Below, piece by piece: positions 48,749-56,730 of a DNA stretch of 61,117 nt. A program made the position numbers and the translations under genes. The notes under the pieces are model-generated. The model had not been told where the DNA came from. It searched no databases and saw nothing but the letters and a program-made list of their open reading frames with translations. The stretch is from assembly GCA_964532485.1 (NCBI GenBank), contig CAZHKE010000015.1, positions 1-61,117 on the forward strand, given 5' to 3'. The DNA is from DATBSK01 sp964532485 (GTDB lineage Bacteria; Actinomycetota; Acidimicrobiia; IMCC26256; PALSA-555). Numbering within the stretch: position 1 is the stretch's first letter; every line of letters begins with the position of its first letter.

Positions 48749-50062
48749 ATGCGGCGCTTCCGTGATCGTCAGGAGGCAGGGCGGGTGCTCGCGCAAGAGC
48801 TCGCGCCGCTCGTGGCTGAGCGCCCGATCGTCGTCGGCTTGCCTCGGGGTGGTGTGCCGGTGGCGTTCGAGGTGGCCCGGGCGCTCGACCTGCCGCTCGA
48901 CGTGATCGTGGTCCGCAAGGTCGGCGTCCCGTTCCAGCCCGAGGTCGGCGTCGGTGCCGTCGGCGAGGACGGTGTCCGCATCCTCGACACCGACATGATC
49001 CGCAGACTCGGGATCGCGCCGAACGAGCTCGCGGCGGTGGAAGAGCGCGAGCGCGCCGAAGTCGTGAGGCGCGCCACGCGGTTGCGCACCGGTCTCCCGC
49101 CCGTGCCGCTCGAGGGCCGGGTCGTCATCATCGTCGACGACGGCATCGCCACCGGGGGGACCGCGCGCACTGCCGTGGCAGTCGCCCGGGCGCACGGTGC
49201 CGCACGCGTGATCGTGGCGGCTCCCGTCGCGTCGCGCGAAGCGGTCGCGCTTCTCGCAAAGGAGGCCGACGCGGTGATCTGCCCCGAGCAGCCCGAGCTC
49301 TTCGGCGCGGTCGGCGCGTACTACTCGGACTTCAGTGCTGTGTCCGAAGACCAGGTGGTTGCCCTGCTCGCAGCGAGCCGGGTGCTCGACGGCGGAGTGC
49401 GGGTGCCGCTCGACGGGGTGAGCCTCGACGGCGACCTCTCGGTACCACCGGCGGCGCGGGGCCTGATCGTGTTCGCGCACGGCAGCGGCAGCAGCCGCCA
49501 CTCCCCGCGCAACCGCTTCGTCGCACAGGTCTTGAACGAAGGTGGTCTCGCGACGCTGCTGCTCGACCTCCTCACCACCGACGAGGCGCTCGACCGCTCG
49601 AACGTGTTCGACATCGACATGCTCACGCAGCGTCTGATCGCCGCCGTCGACTGGGCTTCGGACGCGCCCCGGACGGCGGCACTTCCGGTCGGCCTGTTCG
49701 GTGCCAGCACCGGGGCCGCGGGCGCGTTGCGTGCTGCGGCGTTCATGTCCGACCGCGTCGATGCCGTCGTCTCCCGCGGGGGGCGGCCCGACCTCGCGGG
49801 CTCGGCGCTGGCCGCGGTGCGGGCGCCTGCGCTGCTCATCGTCGGCGGTCGCGACGACGTGGTGCTGGGGCTCAACGAGGACGCGGCCGAGCAGCTCACG
49901 TGCGAGCACCAGCTCGTCGTCGTCCCCGGTGCGACGCACCTCTTCGAGGAGCCCGGCACGCTCGAGACCGCGGCGGGACTCGCCCGGGCCTGGTTCCTGC
50001 GGCACCTCGGCTCGGTGGGGGAAGCGCCCGCCACCACCAGCGGGGGCCACCGCGTGACGTAG
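48749..50062 (+). CDS. Phosphoribosyltransferase-dienelactone-hydrolase-like fusion (Rv0571c type)
   Basis: 437 aa. Residues 1-215 are a type I phosphoribosyltransferase (GLPRGGVPVAFEVARAL, then the PRPP loop VVIIVDDGIATGGTARTA). Residues about 225-430 are an alpha/beta hydrolase (IVFAHGSGSSRHSPRN; nucleophile Ser in LFGASTGAAGAL; GGRDDVV; GATHLFEEPG). The same two-domain order occurs in M. tuberculosis Rv0571c, a DosR-regulon gene. The physiological substrate is unknown. ATG 48749 is chosen for promoter spacing; GTG 48746 adds one residue. Confidence 0.88.
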   Translation: MRRFRDRQEAGRVLAQELAPLVAERPIVVGLPRGGVPVAFEVARALDLPLDVIVVRKVGVPFQPEVGVGAVGEDGVRILDTDMIRRLGIAPNELAAVEERERAEVVRRATRLRTGLPPVPLEGRVVIIVDDGIATGGTARTAVAVARAHGAARVIVAAPVASREAVALLAKEADAVICPEQPELFGAVGAYYSDFSAVSEDQVVALLAASRVLDGGVRVPLDGVSLDGDLSVPPAARGLIVFAHGSGSSRHSPRNRFVAQVLNEGGLATLLLDLLTTDEALDRSNVFDIDMLTQRLIAAVDWASDAPRTAALPVGLFGASTGAAGALRAAAFMSDRVDAVVSRGGRPDLAGSALAAVRAPALLIVGGRDDVVLGLNEDAAEQLTCEHQLVVVPGATHLFEEPGTLETAAGLARAWFLRHLGSVGEAPATTSGGHRVT

Positions 50063-50103
50063 CCGGCGATGGTGCAGGCGGACGCGGCCGATGCGCGCGA
50101 GCT

Positions 50104-50961
50104 TCAGCCGGGCGCGACCCCGTGCCCGGGTGGCACGAGCACGACAGGGAGTCCGCTGTGGTGCAGCACCTTGAGCGCGGTGCTGCCGAGGCGCAGACCG
50201 GTGATGCCGCCGGTGCCTCGGGTCCCGACGACGAGCAGCCCCGCCTGGTTCCGGACGCCTGCGTCAGTGAGCCCGGCGACGGGCTCGTGCTCGACGACGT
50301 CGATCTCGGTCGGGATGCCGGCGTCGCGCAGCGGCGCCACCCACGTCGCGCAGTGCTCGAGCGCGTGCTGGTACCAGCTGTCGGGATCGGTGTGCGGCAC
50401 CCACTCGGCCAAGGGCAGCTCGGCGTGCACGGCGATCACCTCGGCCCCGAGGGCGGAGGCGACCTCGCGGCACCAGAGGACCGCTTCGGCGCTGCCGGGG
50501 GATTCGTCGACACCGACGAGGATGCGCTGCGGCGATGAGCGGCGGGCGCTGGCGGGCACGAGCGCCAGGGGGAGCATCGTGTGGTGCGCGAGATGGTGCG
50601 CGACGCTCCCGAGATGCAGTGCGTGGGGATGGCTCCCGGTACCCCGAGCGCCGACCACGAGGAGGTCCGCCTGCTGGCGCCGGGCGCCCTCGAGCAGCTC
50701 GTGGCGCGGGTCGCCTTCGAGCAGCACCGGACGGTACGGCTGGTCACGCTGTCGAACGTCGTCGCACCACTCCTCGTCGAGCACCCGGCGAGCTTCGCGG
50801 CGCAGCTCCTCGAGGTGCTCGTGCGGCAGCTCGGCCTCGTCGGGCGTCCAGGCCCTGGCGACGACGAGCTCCGCGCCCGTCGCCGACGCCAGGTCCGTCG
50901 CCCACCGCACCGCCGCTCCGCCGCTCGCCGAGCCGTCCGTGCCCACCAGGACTCGCTGCAT
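50104..50961 (-). CDS. Tandem universal stress protein
   Basis: 285 aa, two Usp domains. The first starts RVLVGTDGSASGGAAVRWA and ends with LLVVGARGTGSHPHALHLGS; the second starts RILVGVDESPGSAEAVLW and ends LLVVGTRGTGGITGLRLGS. Both carry the ATP-binding GxxGxxxxxxxGS pattern. Tandem Usp proteins are prominent members of actinobacterial dormancy/hypoxia regulons. ATG 50961 has the Shine-Dalgarno GAGGAG. It is divergent from the ATPase operon and shares a 220-bp control region with it. Confidence 0.92.
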   Translation of the reverse strand: MQRVLVGTDGSASGGAAVRWATDLASATGAELVVARAWTPDEAELPHEHLEELRREARRVLDEEWCDDVRQRDQPYRPVLLEGDPRHELLEGARRQQADLLVVGARGTGSHPHALHLGSVAHHLAHHTMLPLALVPASARRSSPQRILVGVDESPGSAEAVLWCREVASALGAEVIAVHAELPLAEWVPHTDPDSWYQHALEHCATWVAPLRDAGIPTEIDVVEHEPVAGLTDAGVRNQAGLLVVGTRGTGGITGLRLGSTALKVLHHSGLPVVLVPPGHGVAPG

Positions 50962-51054
50962 CACCGTCGCTCCTCGCGCGCTGCCGGTCTCGGACCACCG
51001 CCGCAACGGCCGGCGCTCCCGTCCGGGCATCTTCTCGTCGTCCGTGCCCTCGGG

Positions 51055-51071
51055 CCAGGGCCCTTGGTCCT
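51055..51071 (-). promoter_or_regulatory. DosR/DevR-like box between stress protein and ATPase operon
   Basis: On the minus strand AGGACCAAGGGCCCTGG, one base different from the box at 42305-42321. It is 94-110 bp before the stress-protein ATG, about the same distance as at the cupredoxin gene. Confidence 0.5.
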
Positions 51072-51080
51072 TCGCTCACG

Positions 51081-51097
51081 AGGACCGAGGGCGCTGG
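51081..51097 (+). promoter_or_regulatory. Second DosR/DevR-like box, facing the ATPase operon
   Basis: AGGACCGAGGGCGCTGG, 14 of 17 identical to the box at 42305. It lies 85 bp before ATG 51182 and 9 bp from the box at 51055-51071, a paired arrangement often seen for this regulator type. Confidence 0.4.
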
Positions 51098-51181
51098 TTC
51101 TCGACCCGGCCGTGCGGGTAGAAGTGACAGGATGCCGCCGCAGCGTCGAGCGCACACCCGAATCCGTCGTCGTGGCGAGCC

Positions 51182-51625
51182 ATGGCCACGCTGAGCGACT
51201 TCCTCCGTCGAGTACGACCCGTCGCCGCGCCCGGCCCGCCGGCGCGGGCCGGGGTTCCCGTCGACCGGGCCGCGCAGCTCGCCGAGGAGCTGGCCCCCGT
51301 CTTCGCGGCGCTGCGCAGCACGCAGGAGCAGGCCACTGCGGTCGTCACCGACGCGCATGGCGAGGAAGACCGGCGACGCGCGGCCGGCCGCACCCAGGTC
51401 GACGCGGTGCTCGCGAACGCGCGTCAGCAGGCCGACGCGGCGAGGGCACAGGCCGCCAGCGCCGCGGTCGAAGCGGCGCAGGCCGAGCGCGACGAGCTCG
51501 TGCACCAGGCTCAGGAGGACGCGACCGCGCTCGCGCGCCGAGCCGACGAGCGCCTCCCCGCACTCACAGCACGCATCGTCGGCATGGTGGCCTCGATGGG
51601 CCGCGAGCGCGGGGGCGAGCGATGA
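51182..51625 (+). CDS. V/A-type ATPase peripheral-stalk subunit (G/H-like)
   Basis: 147 aa, mostly a long Ala/Gln/Arg-rich coiled coil (about residues 45-130, TQVDAVLANARQQADAARAQ). First gene of a nine-subunit ATPase operon, where the AhaH/NtpF-type stalk subunit is usually found. Sequence similarity in coiled coils is weak evidence, so the call rests mainly on position and composition. It overlaps the next gene by ATGA. Confidence 0.75.
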   Translation: MATLSDFLRRVRPVAAPGPPARAGVPVDRAAQLAEELAPVFAALRSTQEQATAVVTDAHGEEDRRRAAGRTQVDAVLANARQQADAARAQAASAAVEAAQAERDELVHQAQEDATALARRADERLPALTARIVGMVASMGRERGGER

Positions 51626-52542
51626 AGCCCGGGTGGGTGGCGGGCAGCGCGCGCGCCCGTGCGCTCGCACGCCGTCGCCTCGGAGCTGCCGGCAGCCGAT
51701 CGGTGGCGACCGCGTCGTTCGTGGATGCGGTGACGATGGTGGCCGGGTCGCCGTACGGCCACTCGGTGACGTCGGAGATGTCGCTGACCGAGGCGCAGCG
51801 CGGCGTGTGGGCGACGGCCTTGTGGGACTTGCGGGTGCTCGCCGGCTGGCTGGTGGCCGGTGGCGCGGACATGGTCCGGATCCTGGCGGGTGGGTTCGAG
51901 ATCGCCAACATCGAGTCGCAGCTCGGGATGCTCGCCGGTGGCCGGGACGTCCGGCCATTCGAGCTCGGCCCCCTGGCCACGATCTGGCCGCGAGTCCGTG
52001 GCTGCCGCTCGAGCGACGAGGTCCGCCACGCGCTGGCCGCGTCGCCCTGGGGCGATCCGGGGACGACCGAGCCGGCCCGGCTCGCGGCCGCGCTCCGGCT
52101 GGCGTGGGCGCGTCGAGTCAGCGACTCGATCCCTCGGCTGCGGCGATGGGCGGCGGCGGCGGGCGCGCTGATCGTCGCCGGCGAGCGCTTCGTGGGCGGA
52201 CGGACGCTCGGGAGCAGCGCCGGGCGTGACGCGCGCCGTCTGCTCGGTCCGGCATGCGAAGGGGTCGACGACGTCGCCGGCTTCGCCGACGCGCTCGGCG
52301 GCGACGCGCGTTGGGTCCTCGCCGACATCGACGACGGCGAGGCACTGTGGCAGGGCGAGGCGCGGTGGTGGAACGTCACCGCCGAAGCTGCGCTGGCCGC
52401 GCTGGGCCGCGCCCAGCCGGGCGAGGTCGTCGTGGAGTCGGTTGCGGTCGTGCTGCTCACGGACGCGCACCGGGTGTGCGGCGCGCTCGAGGCCGCGGCG
52501 TGGGGCCGAGCCGGAGCCGAGACGTTCGATGCGCTGGCCTGA
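51622..52542 (+). CDS. V/A-type ATPase subunit C (V0 d-like)
   Basis: 306 aa, all-helical, funnel-shaped subunit that links the central stalk to the membrane ring. SARARALARRRLG, ESQLGMLAGGRDVRPFELGP (compare NIKTLLRGK regions of subunit C) and the late ADIDDGEALWQGEARWW fit the AC39/NtpC group loosely. Assignment depends strongly on operon position between the stalk and subunit I genes. The start ATG overlaps the preceding stop. Confidence 0.75.
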   Translation: MKPGWVAGSARARALARRRLGAAGSRSVATASFVDAVTMVAGSPYGHSVTSEMSLTEAQRGVWATALWDLRVLAGWLVAGGADMVRILAGGFEIANIESQLGMLAGGRDVRPFELGPLATIWPRVRGCRSSDEVRHALAASPWGDPGTTEPARLAAALRLAWARRVSDSIPRLRRWAAAAGALIVAGERFVGGRTLGSSAGRDARRLLGPACEGVDDVAGFADALGGDARWVLADIDDGEALWQGEARWWNVTAEAALAALGRAQPGEVVVESVAVVLLTDAHRVCGALEAAAWGRAGAETFDALA

Positions 52543-52561
52543 CGTCCCGCAGCCGACCGCC

Positions 52562-53884
52562 ATGCGGCGCGTCGCGGTCGTGGCGCCGAAGCAGTCGTGG
52601 GCCGACGTGCTGGCAGCCGTCGCCGATCGTGGCGTCTTCGAGCCCGACCTCGCGCCGAGCGACGCTCCGGACGCAGCGAGTGACGATCACCGCGGACGCG
52701 GGGATCGAGGTGACCAGGGAACCACGGGGCCGACCGCCGATGCGGTGGCTGCGGAGCTGCGACGCGTGAGTGCGGGTGCGATCAGCGACGACGACGTGAC
52801 CGCACTCGCGGGTTGGATGCCCGTGGCCGACGTCGGGGTCGTCGCGGAGTGCCTGGAGCCGCTCGGCGGCAGCGTCGTCGAGCTGCCGTGGCCTGCCGGC
52901 GCCGAGGTCCCGACCTTGCTGCCGGAGCGCCGCGGCTCCGCGGCCTTGCGGCCGCTCGTCGACACCTACGCCACGGTTCCCTACCGCGATCTCGATCCCA
53001 TCTGGTTCGCCGCGGCGGCATACGTCGTGATGTTCGGGATGATGTTCGGAGACGTCGGCGACGGGTTGCTGCTCGTCGCCGGCGGGCTGCTCCTGCGCCG
53101 CGCTCGGTCGCCGCGACTGCGTGGGGTCCGGCCCATGTGGCCCTTCATCGTCACGCTCGGCGTGTCCGCGACCGTGTTCGGTCTGCTCTACGGCGAGTGC
53201 TTCGGTCCCACGGGCATCGTGCCGGCGCTGTGGATGAACCCGCTCGACGACCCGGAGCTCCTGCTCGTCGTGGCGATCGGCGTCGGTGCCGTCCTGCTCG
53301 CCGCCGCCTACGTCCTCGCGATCGTCAATCGCTGGCGCGAGGCCGGGCCGGGAGCCGCGTTGTGGGCGCCCGCGGGGATCGCGGGGGCAGCCGTCTTCGC
53401 CGGGATCGCGCTCGTCGCCGGTGGCGTCGTCGGGTCCGAGGCGGCCGTCTGGGGCATCGGTCTCGTGGTCGCGGGCATCGGGCTGGGCCTCGCCGCAGTC
53501 GGCCTGCACGCCGAGGCGGGACACGGGACCGCGGCCGGCATGCAGACGGGCATCGAGCTGTTCGATCTCGTCCTGCGCGTCGGGTCGAACCTCGTGTCGT
53601 TCGCTCGTCTCGCCGCGTTCGGCCTGACGCACGCCGCGCTCGGTCTGGTGGTCTGGGACGCGACGACGTCGCTCTGGCACGGCGGTGGCGTCGGGTACCT
53701 CGCCGCGGCTCTGGTGTTCGTGATCGGGCGCGTCATCACGTTCGCGCTCGAAGCGCTCGTTGCCGGCGTGCAAGCGCTGCGCCTGGAGTACTACGAGCTG
53801 TTCTCGCGGGTCTTCGTCGGCGAAGGTCGCCCGTTCCGGCCCTGGCACGTCCCCGTTGGTGCGACAGAGGAGAAGAGATGCTGA
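52562..53884 (+). CDS. V/A-type ATPase subunit I (a), with short cytoplasmic domain
   Basis: 440 aa; relatives are usually 600 aa or more. The start VAVVAPKQSWADVLAAVADR matches the family's first strand, but the cytoplasmic arm is only about 130 residues. The membrane part is complete: YVVMFGMMFGDVGDGLLLVA, FGLLYGECFG, and VSFARLAAFGLTHAALGLVV, in which Arg349 is the essential proton-path Arg; the C-terminal EALVAGVQALRLEYYELFSR is classical. ATG 52562 is preferred to ATG 52529, which overlaps the previous gene. Confidence 0.9.
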   Translation: MRRVAVVAPKQSWADVLAAVADRGVFEPDLAPSDAPDAASDDHRGRGDRGDQGTTGPTADAVAAELRRVSAGAISDDDVTALAGWMPVADVGVVAECLEPLGGSVVELPWPAGAEVPTLLPERRGSAALRPLVDTYATVPYRDLDPIWFAAAAYVVMFGMMFGDVGDGLLLVAGGLLLRRARSPRLRGVRPMWPFIVTLGVSATVFGLLYGECFGPTGIVPALWMNPLDDPELLLVVAIGVGAVLLAAAYVLAIVNRWREAGPGAALWAPAGIAGAAVFAGIALVAGGVVGSEAAVWGIGLVVAGIGLGLAAVGLHAEAGHGTAAGMQTGIELFDLVLRVGSNLVSFARLAAFGLTHAALGLVVWDATTSLWHGGGVGYLAAALVFVIGRVITFALEALVAGVQALRLEYYELFSRVFVGEGRPFRPWHVPVGATEEKRC

Positions 53885-54291
53885 TCTGGCTGGCAGTGCT
53901 CCCTGCGTGTGTCGCCGTGTCGTGGGTGACCGCGACGGTGCTGCGACGTCACCCCCGTCCCGCGATTCGGGCACTCAGGATCGTGAACACCCTCTTGTTG
54001 GTCGGCGGGCTCGCGCTGCTGTTGGTCGTGCTCACGGGCGGTCCCGGCTTCGCGGGCACCACGACCTCCGCCTCGTCGGCCAGCGGGGAGGCGTTCATCG
54101 GCGCCGCGATCGCCGTCGCGGGCTCATCGCTGGGCGCGGCCATCGCCGTCGCCTACACGGGCTCCGCGGCCTTGGCGGCGATCAGCGAGCGACCCGAGCT
54201 CTTCGGCCGGGCGATGGTCATCGTCGGCCTCGCCGAGGGCATCGCGATCTACGGGTTGATCATCGCCATCATCCTCATCGGGCGCGCATGA
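53878..54291 (+). CDS. V/A-type ATPase subunit K (proteolipid c)
   Basis: 137 aa. Two N-terminal hydrophobic segments (one is LLLVGGLALLLVVL), then the c-type hairpin: helix SGEAFIGAAIAVAGSSLGAA, loop ISERPELFGRAM, helix VIVGLAEGIAIYGLIIAIIL with the ion-binding Glu120. One hairpin per protein means a ring of single-hairpin subunits. No clear sodium-binding signature is seen, so H+ is the default guess. The ATG overlaps subunit I by 7 nt and has AGGAGAAGAG upstream. Confidence 0.92.
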   Translation: MLIWLAVLPACVAVSWVTATVLRRHPRPAIRALRIVNTLLLVGGLALLLVVLTGGPGFAGTTTSASSASGEAFIGAAIAVAGSSLGAAIAVAYTGSAALAAISERPELFGRAMVIVGLAEGIAIYGLIIAIILIGRA

Positions 54292-54500
54292 GCCGCATCG
54301 CCGCGGTCGGGGAGCAGCACCGGGTCGAAGGGTTCGCGCTGGCGGGCGCGCTCGTGGTCGCGACCGAACCGGGAGGTGCACCTGCTGCCTGGGACGCGCT
54401 GCCCGACGACGTCGACGTGATCGTCCTCACTCCGGCCGCGGCGGACGCCCTCGGTGATGTCGACGTCGGCACGCGGCTGCGGGTGGTGCTGCCCGCGTGA
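54288..54500 (+). CDS. V/A-type ATPase subunit F, short
   Basis: 70 aa; the family is normally about 100 aa. RIAAVGEQHRVEGFALAGAL is the standard first strand and helix (G-E-x-x-x-V-x-G-F-x-L-A-G), then DVDVIVLTPAAAD. The C-terminal helix that inserts into the A3B3 head appears to be missing. Overlaps both neighbours by 4 nt. Confidence 0.85.
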   Translation: MSRIAAVGEQHRVEGFALAGALVVATEPGGAPAAWDALPDDVDVIVLTPAAADALGDVDVGTRLRVVLPA

Positions 54501-54997
54501 ACCTCGAGGCGACCCGAGCAGCGCTCCTGAGCAACGCCCGGACCGAAGCCGACCGAGTGGTCGCCGAGGCGGATCGCGACGTTGCGGCGGCACTCGACGA
54601 CGCGCGGGCCCGGGCCGAGCGCGAGATCAGCGCCGCGCGCGCCGAGGGCGAGCAAGATGCTGCCGACCGGCTCGCTCGCCAGCGGGCCCGAGCCCGGCGT
54701 GAGGCGCGCCGGATCGTGCTCGAGGCCCGACGGGGTTGCTACGACGAGCTCCACGATCGCGCGCGGGCCGCCGCGCGAGACCTGGCGCGCGAGCACGACT
54801 ACGACGACCTGGTCGGTCGCCTGCGGAGCCTCGCGGTGCGTCAGCTCGGTCCCGACGCCACGGTGCTCGTCGACCCTGACGCCGAGCCGGGGCTCGTCGC
54901 CGAGACGGAGAGCCGACGAGTCGACTACCGCCTCGTCACGCTCGCCGACCGCGCCACCGAGGAGCTCAGCAGCGAGGTCGCACAGCTGTGGACGTGA
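54497..54997 (+). CDS. V/A-type ATPase subunit E (peripheral stalk)
   Basis: 166 aa. N-terminal coiled coil (RTEADRVVAEADRDVAAALD onward to about residue 85) and a C-terminal alpha/beta domain (HDYDDLVGRLRSLAVRQLG, ATVLVDPDAEPGLVAE). Forms the stator with the G/H-like subunit. Start is GTG 54497 overlapping the subunit F stop (GTGA). Confidence 0.85.
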   Translation: MNLEATRAALLSNARTEADRVVAEADRDVAAALDDARARAEREISAARAEGEQDAADRLARQRARARREARRIVLEARRGCYDELHDRARAAARDLAREHDYDDLVGRLRSLAVRQLGPDATVLVDPDAEPGLVAETESRRVDYRLVTLADRATEELSSEVAQLWT

Positions 54998-56730
54998 GAC
55001 GACCCGACGCCGACGCGAGCGCGGGGCGGGTGGTGCGAGTGACCGGCCCGCTCATCGAGGTCGAGGGCCTGCGCGGCCTCGCCCCGTCCGACACGATCGA
55101 GATCGGCGATCAGCACCTCCCCGGTGAGGTGATCGCCCTCCACGGCGATCGCATCACTGCCCAGGTGTACGAGTACACGGGCGGGCTCGCGCCCGGTGCG
55201 GCGGTCACGGGACTGGGCCATCCGTTGGTCGTCCCGCTCGGCCCGTGGCTGCTGGGCGGCGTCTTCGACGGTCTCGCCCGGCCGCTGCTCGGCGGGCCGC
55301 GGTGGCTGGGCCCCGGCCGGCTCCGGTCCGTGACGGGGACCTGGCGCGTCGAACCTCGCGTCGAGGTCGGTGACGAGGCGGTTCCCGGCCGACCGATCGC
55401 CGTCGCGACCGATGGAGGCGACGGGGTCCCGCAGGAGGTCCCGGTGCCCGTCGACGGTGGGGGGCTCGTCGATCACATCGAGCCCGCGGGGCCGTTCGCG
55501 CCCGACGAGCCCTTCGCGACGATCGCGGGCAGGCCCGTGACGCTGGTCGAGCGATGGCCCGTCCGGCGCGCGCGGCCCCACGCCGGGCGCATCGAGGAGC
55601 CGGTCCCGCTCGTCACCGGTCAACGCGTCCTCGACCTGCTCGAACCGATCGCCAAGGGGTCGACGGCTGCCGTGCTCGGCGGCTTCGGCACCGGCAAGAC
55701 GGTGCTGCTCCAGCAGATCGCGAAGTGGTGCGACGCGGACGTCATCGTCTACGTCGGTTGCGGCGAGCGCGGCAACGAGCTCGCGGACGTCCTCGAGGAC
55801 CTTCGCACCCTTGACGACCCCCGGACCGGACGGGCGCTCCGCGAGCGCACCGTCATCGTCGCCAACACGTCGAACATGCCGGTCATGGCCCGCGAAGCGA
55901 GCATCTACACCGGGATGACCATCGCCGAGTACTACCGCGACCTCGGACGCGACGCCGTGCTGATCGCGGACTCCACCTCGCGCTGGGCGGAGGCGCTCCG
56001 CGAGTTCAGCTCGCGGGCCGGCGAGCTCCCGGCCGAGGAGGGCTATCCGGCCGGGCTCCCGTCCGCGCTCGCGGCGTTCTACGAGCGGGCCGGACGAGTG
56101 CGCACCCTGGGGGGCGGCGAGGGCTCGGTCACCGTCGTCGCCGCGGTGTCGCCACCGGGTGGCGACTTCACCGAACCGGTCTCCGCCCACACGCAGCGCT
56201 TCGTGCGCGCGGTCTGGACCCTCGACCGCGACCTCGCCTACGCCCGGCACTACCCGGCGGTGACCTGGCGGGCGTCCTTCTCGCGCGACAGCGACGACAT
56301 CGCGACGTGGCACGCCACCAACGGCGACACGGCCTGGCCGGAACGGCGCGCGCGGATCCTCGGGCTGCTCGCCGAGTCCGACCGGCTCGAGCCGATCGCG
56401 CAGCTCGTCGGACGCTCGGCGCTGCCCGGGCGCGAGCGGATCGTGCTGCTGACCGGTCGTCTGATCCGTGAGGCGCTGCTCCAACAGAGCGCGATCAGCG
56501 AGAACGACGCCTACTCGGAGCCGGCGAAGCAGGCAGCGATCGCCGACGCCGTGCTCGTCGTCCACGACCGTTGCCAGGAGCTCGTCGCCAAGGGCGTACC
56601 CGCGACGTTGATCGAGGAAGTCGACTTCGGAACTCTCGTTCGCGCGCGCGACGAGACCGCGCCGGGCGCGGTCTCAGCCGTCGAGCAGTGCCGCGATGGC
56701 GTGTTGTCCTCGCTGCCGCAGGCGCCATGA
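54988..56730 (+). CDS. V/A-type ATPase catalytic subunit A
   Basis: 580 aa. RVVRVTGPLIEVEGL and LPGEVIALHGDRITAQVYE open the barrel domain; a bulge (non-homologous) region follows; Walker A GGFGTGKT has Lys237; YVGCGERGNELADVL supplies the catalytic Glu, and LIADSTSRWAEALREFSSRA the Walker B region, with SVTVVAAVSPPGGDFTEPV after it. This is the ATP-hydrolysing/synthesising subunit. Two GTG starts, 54988 and 54994, are possible; the second would give the 4-nt overlap used elsewhere in this operon. Confidence 0.96.
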   Translation: MDVRRPDADASAGRVVRVTGPLIEVEGLRGLAPSDTIEIGDQHLPGEVIALHGDRITAQVYEYTGGLAPGAAVTGLGHPLVVPLGPWLLGGVFDGLARPLLGGPRWLGPGRLRSVTGTWRVEPRVEVGDEAVPGRPIAVATDGGDGVPQEVPVPVDGGGLVDHIEPAGPFAPDEPFATIAGRPVTLVERWPVRRARPHAGRIEEPVPLVTGQRVLDLLEPIAKGSTAAVLGGFGTGKTVLLQQIAKWCDADVIVYVGCGERGNELADVLEDLRTLDDPRTGRALRERTVIVANTSNMPVMAREASIYTGMTIAEYYRDLGRDAVLIADSTSRWAEALREFSSRAGELPAEEGYPAGLPSALAAFYERAGRVRTLGGGEGSVTVVAAVSPPGGDFTEPVSAHTQRFVRAVWTLDRDLAYARHYPAVTWRASFSRDSDDIATWHATNGDTAWPERRARILGLLAESDRLEPIAQLVGRSALPGRERIVLLTGRLIREALLQQSAISENDAYSEPAKQAAIADAVLVVHDRCQELVAKGVPATLIEEVDFGTLVRARDETAPGAVSAVEQCRDGVLSSLPQAP

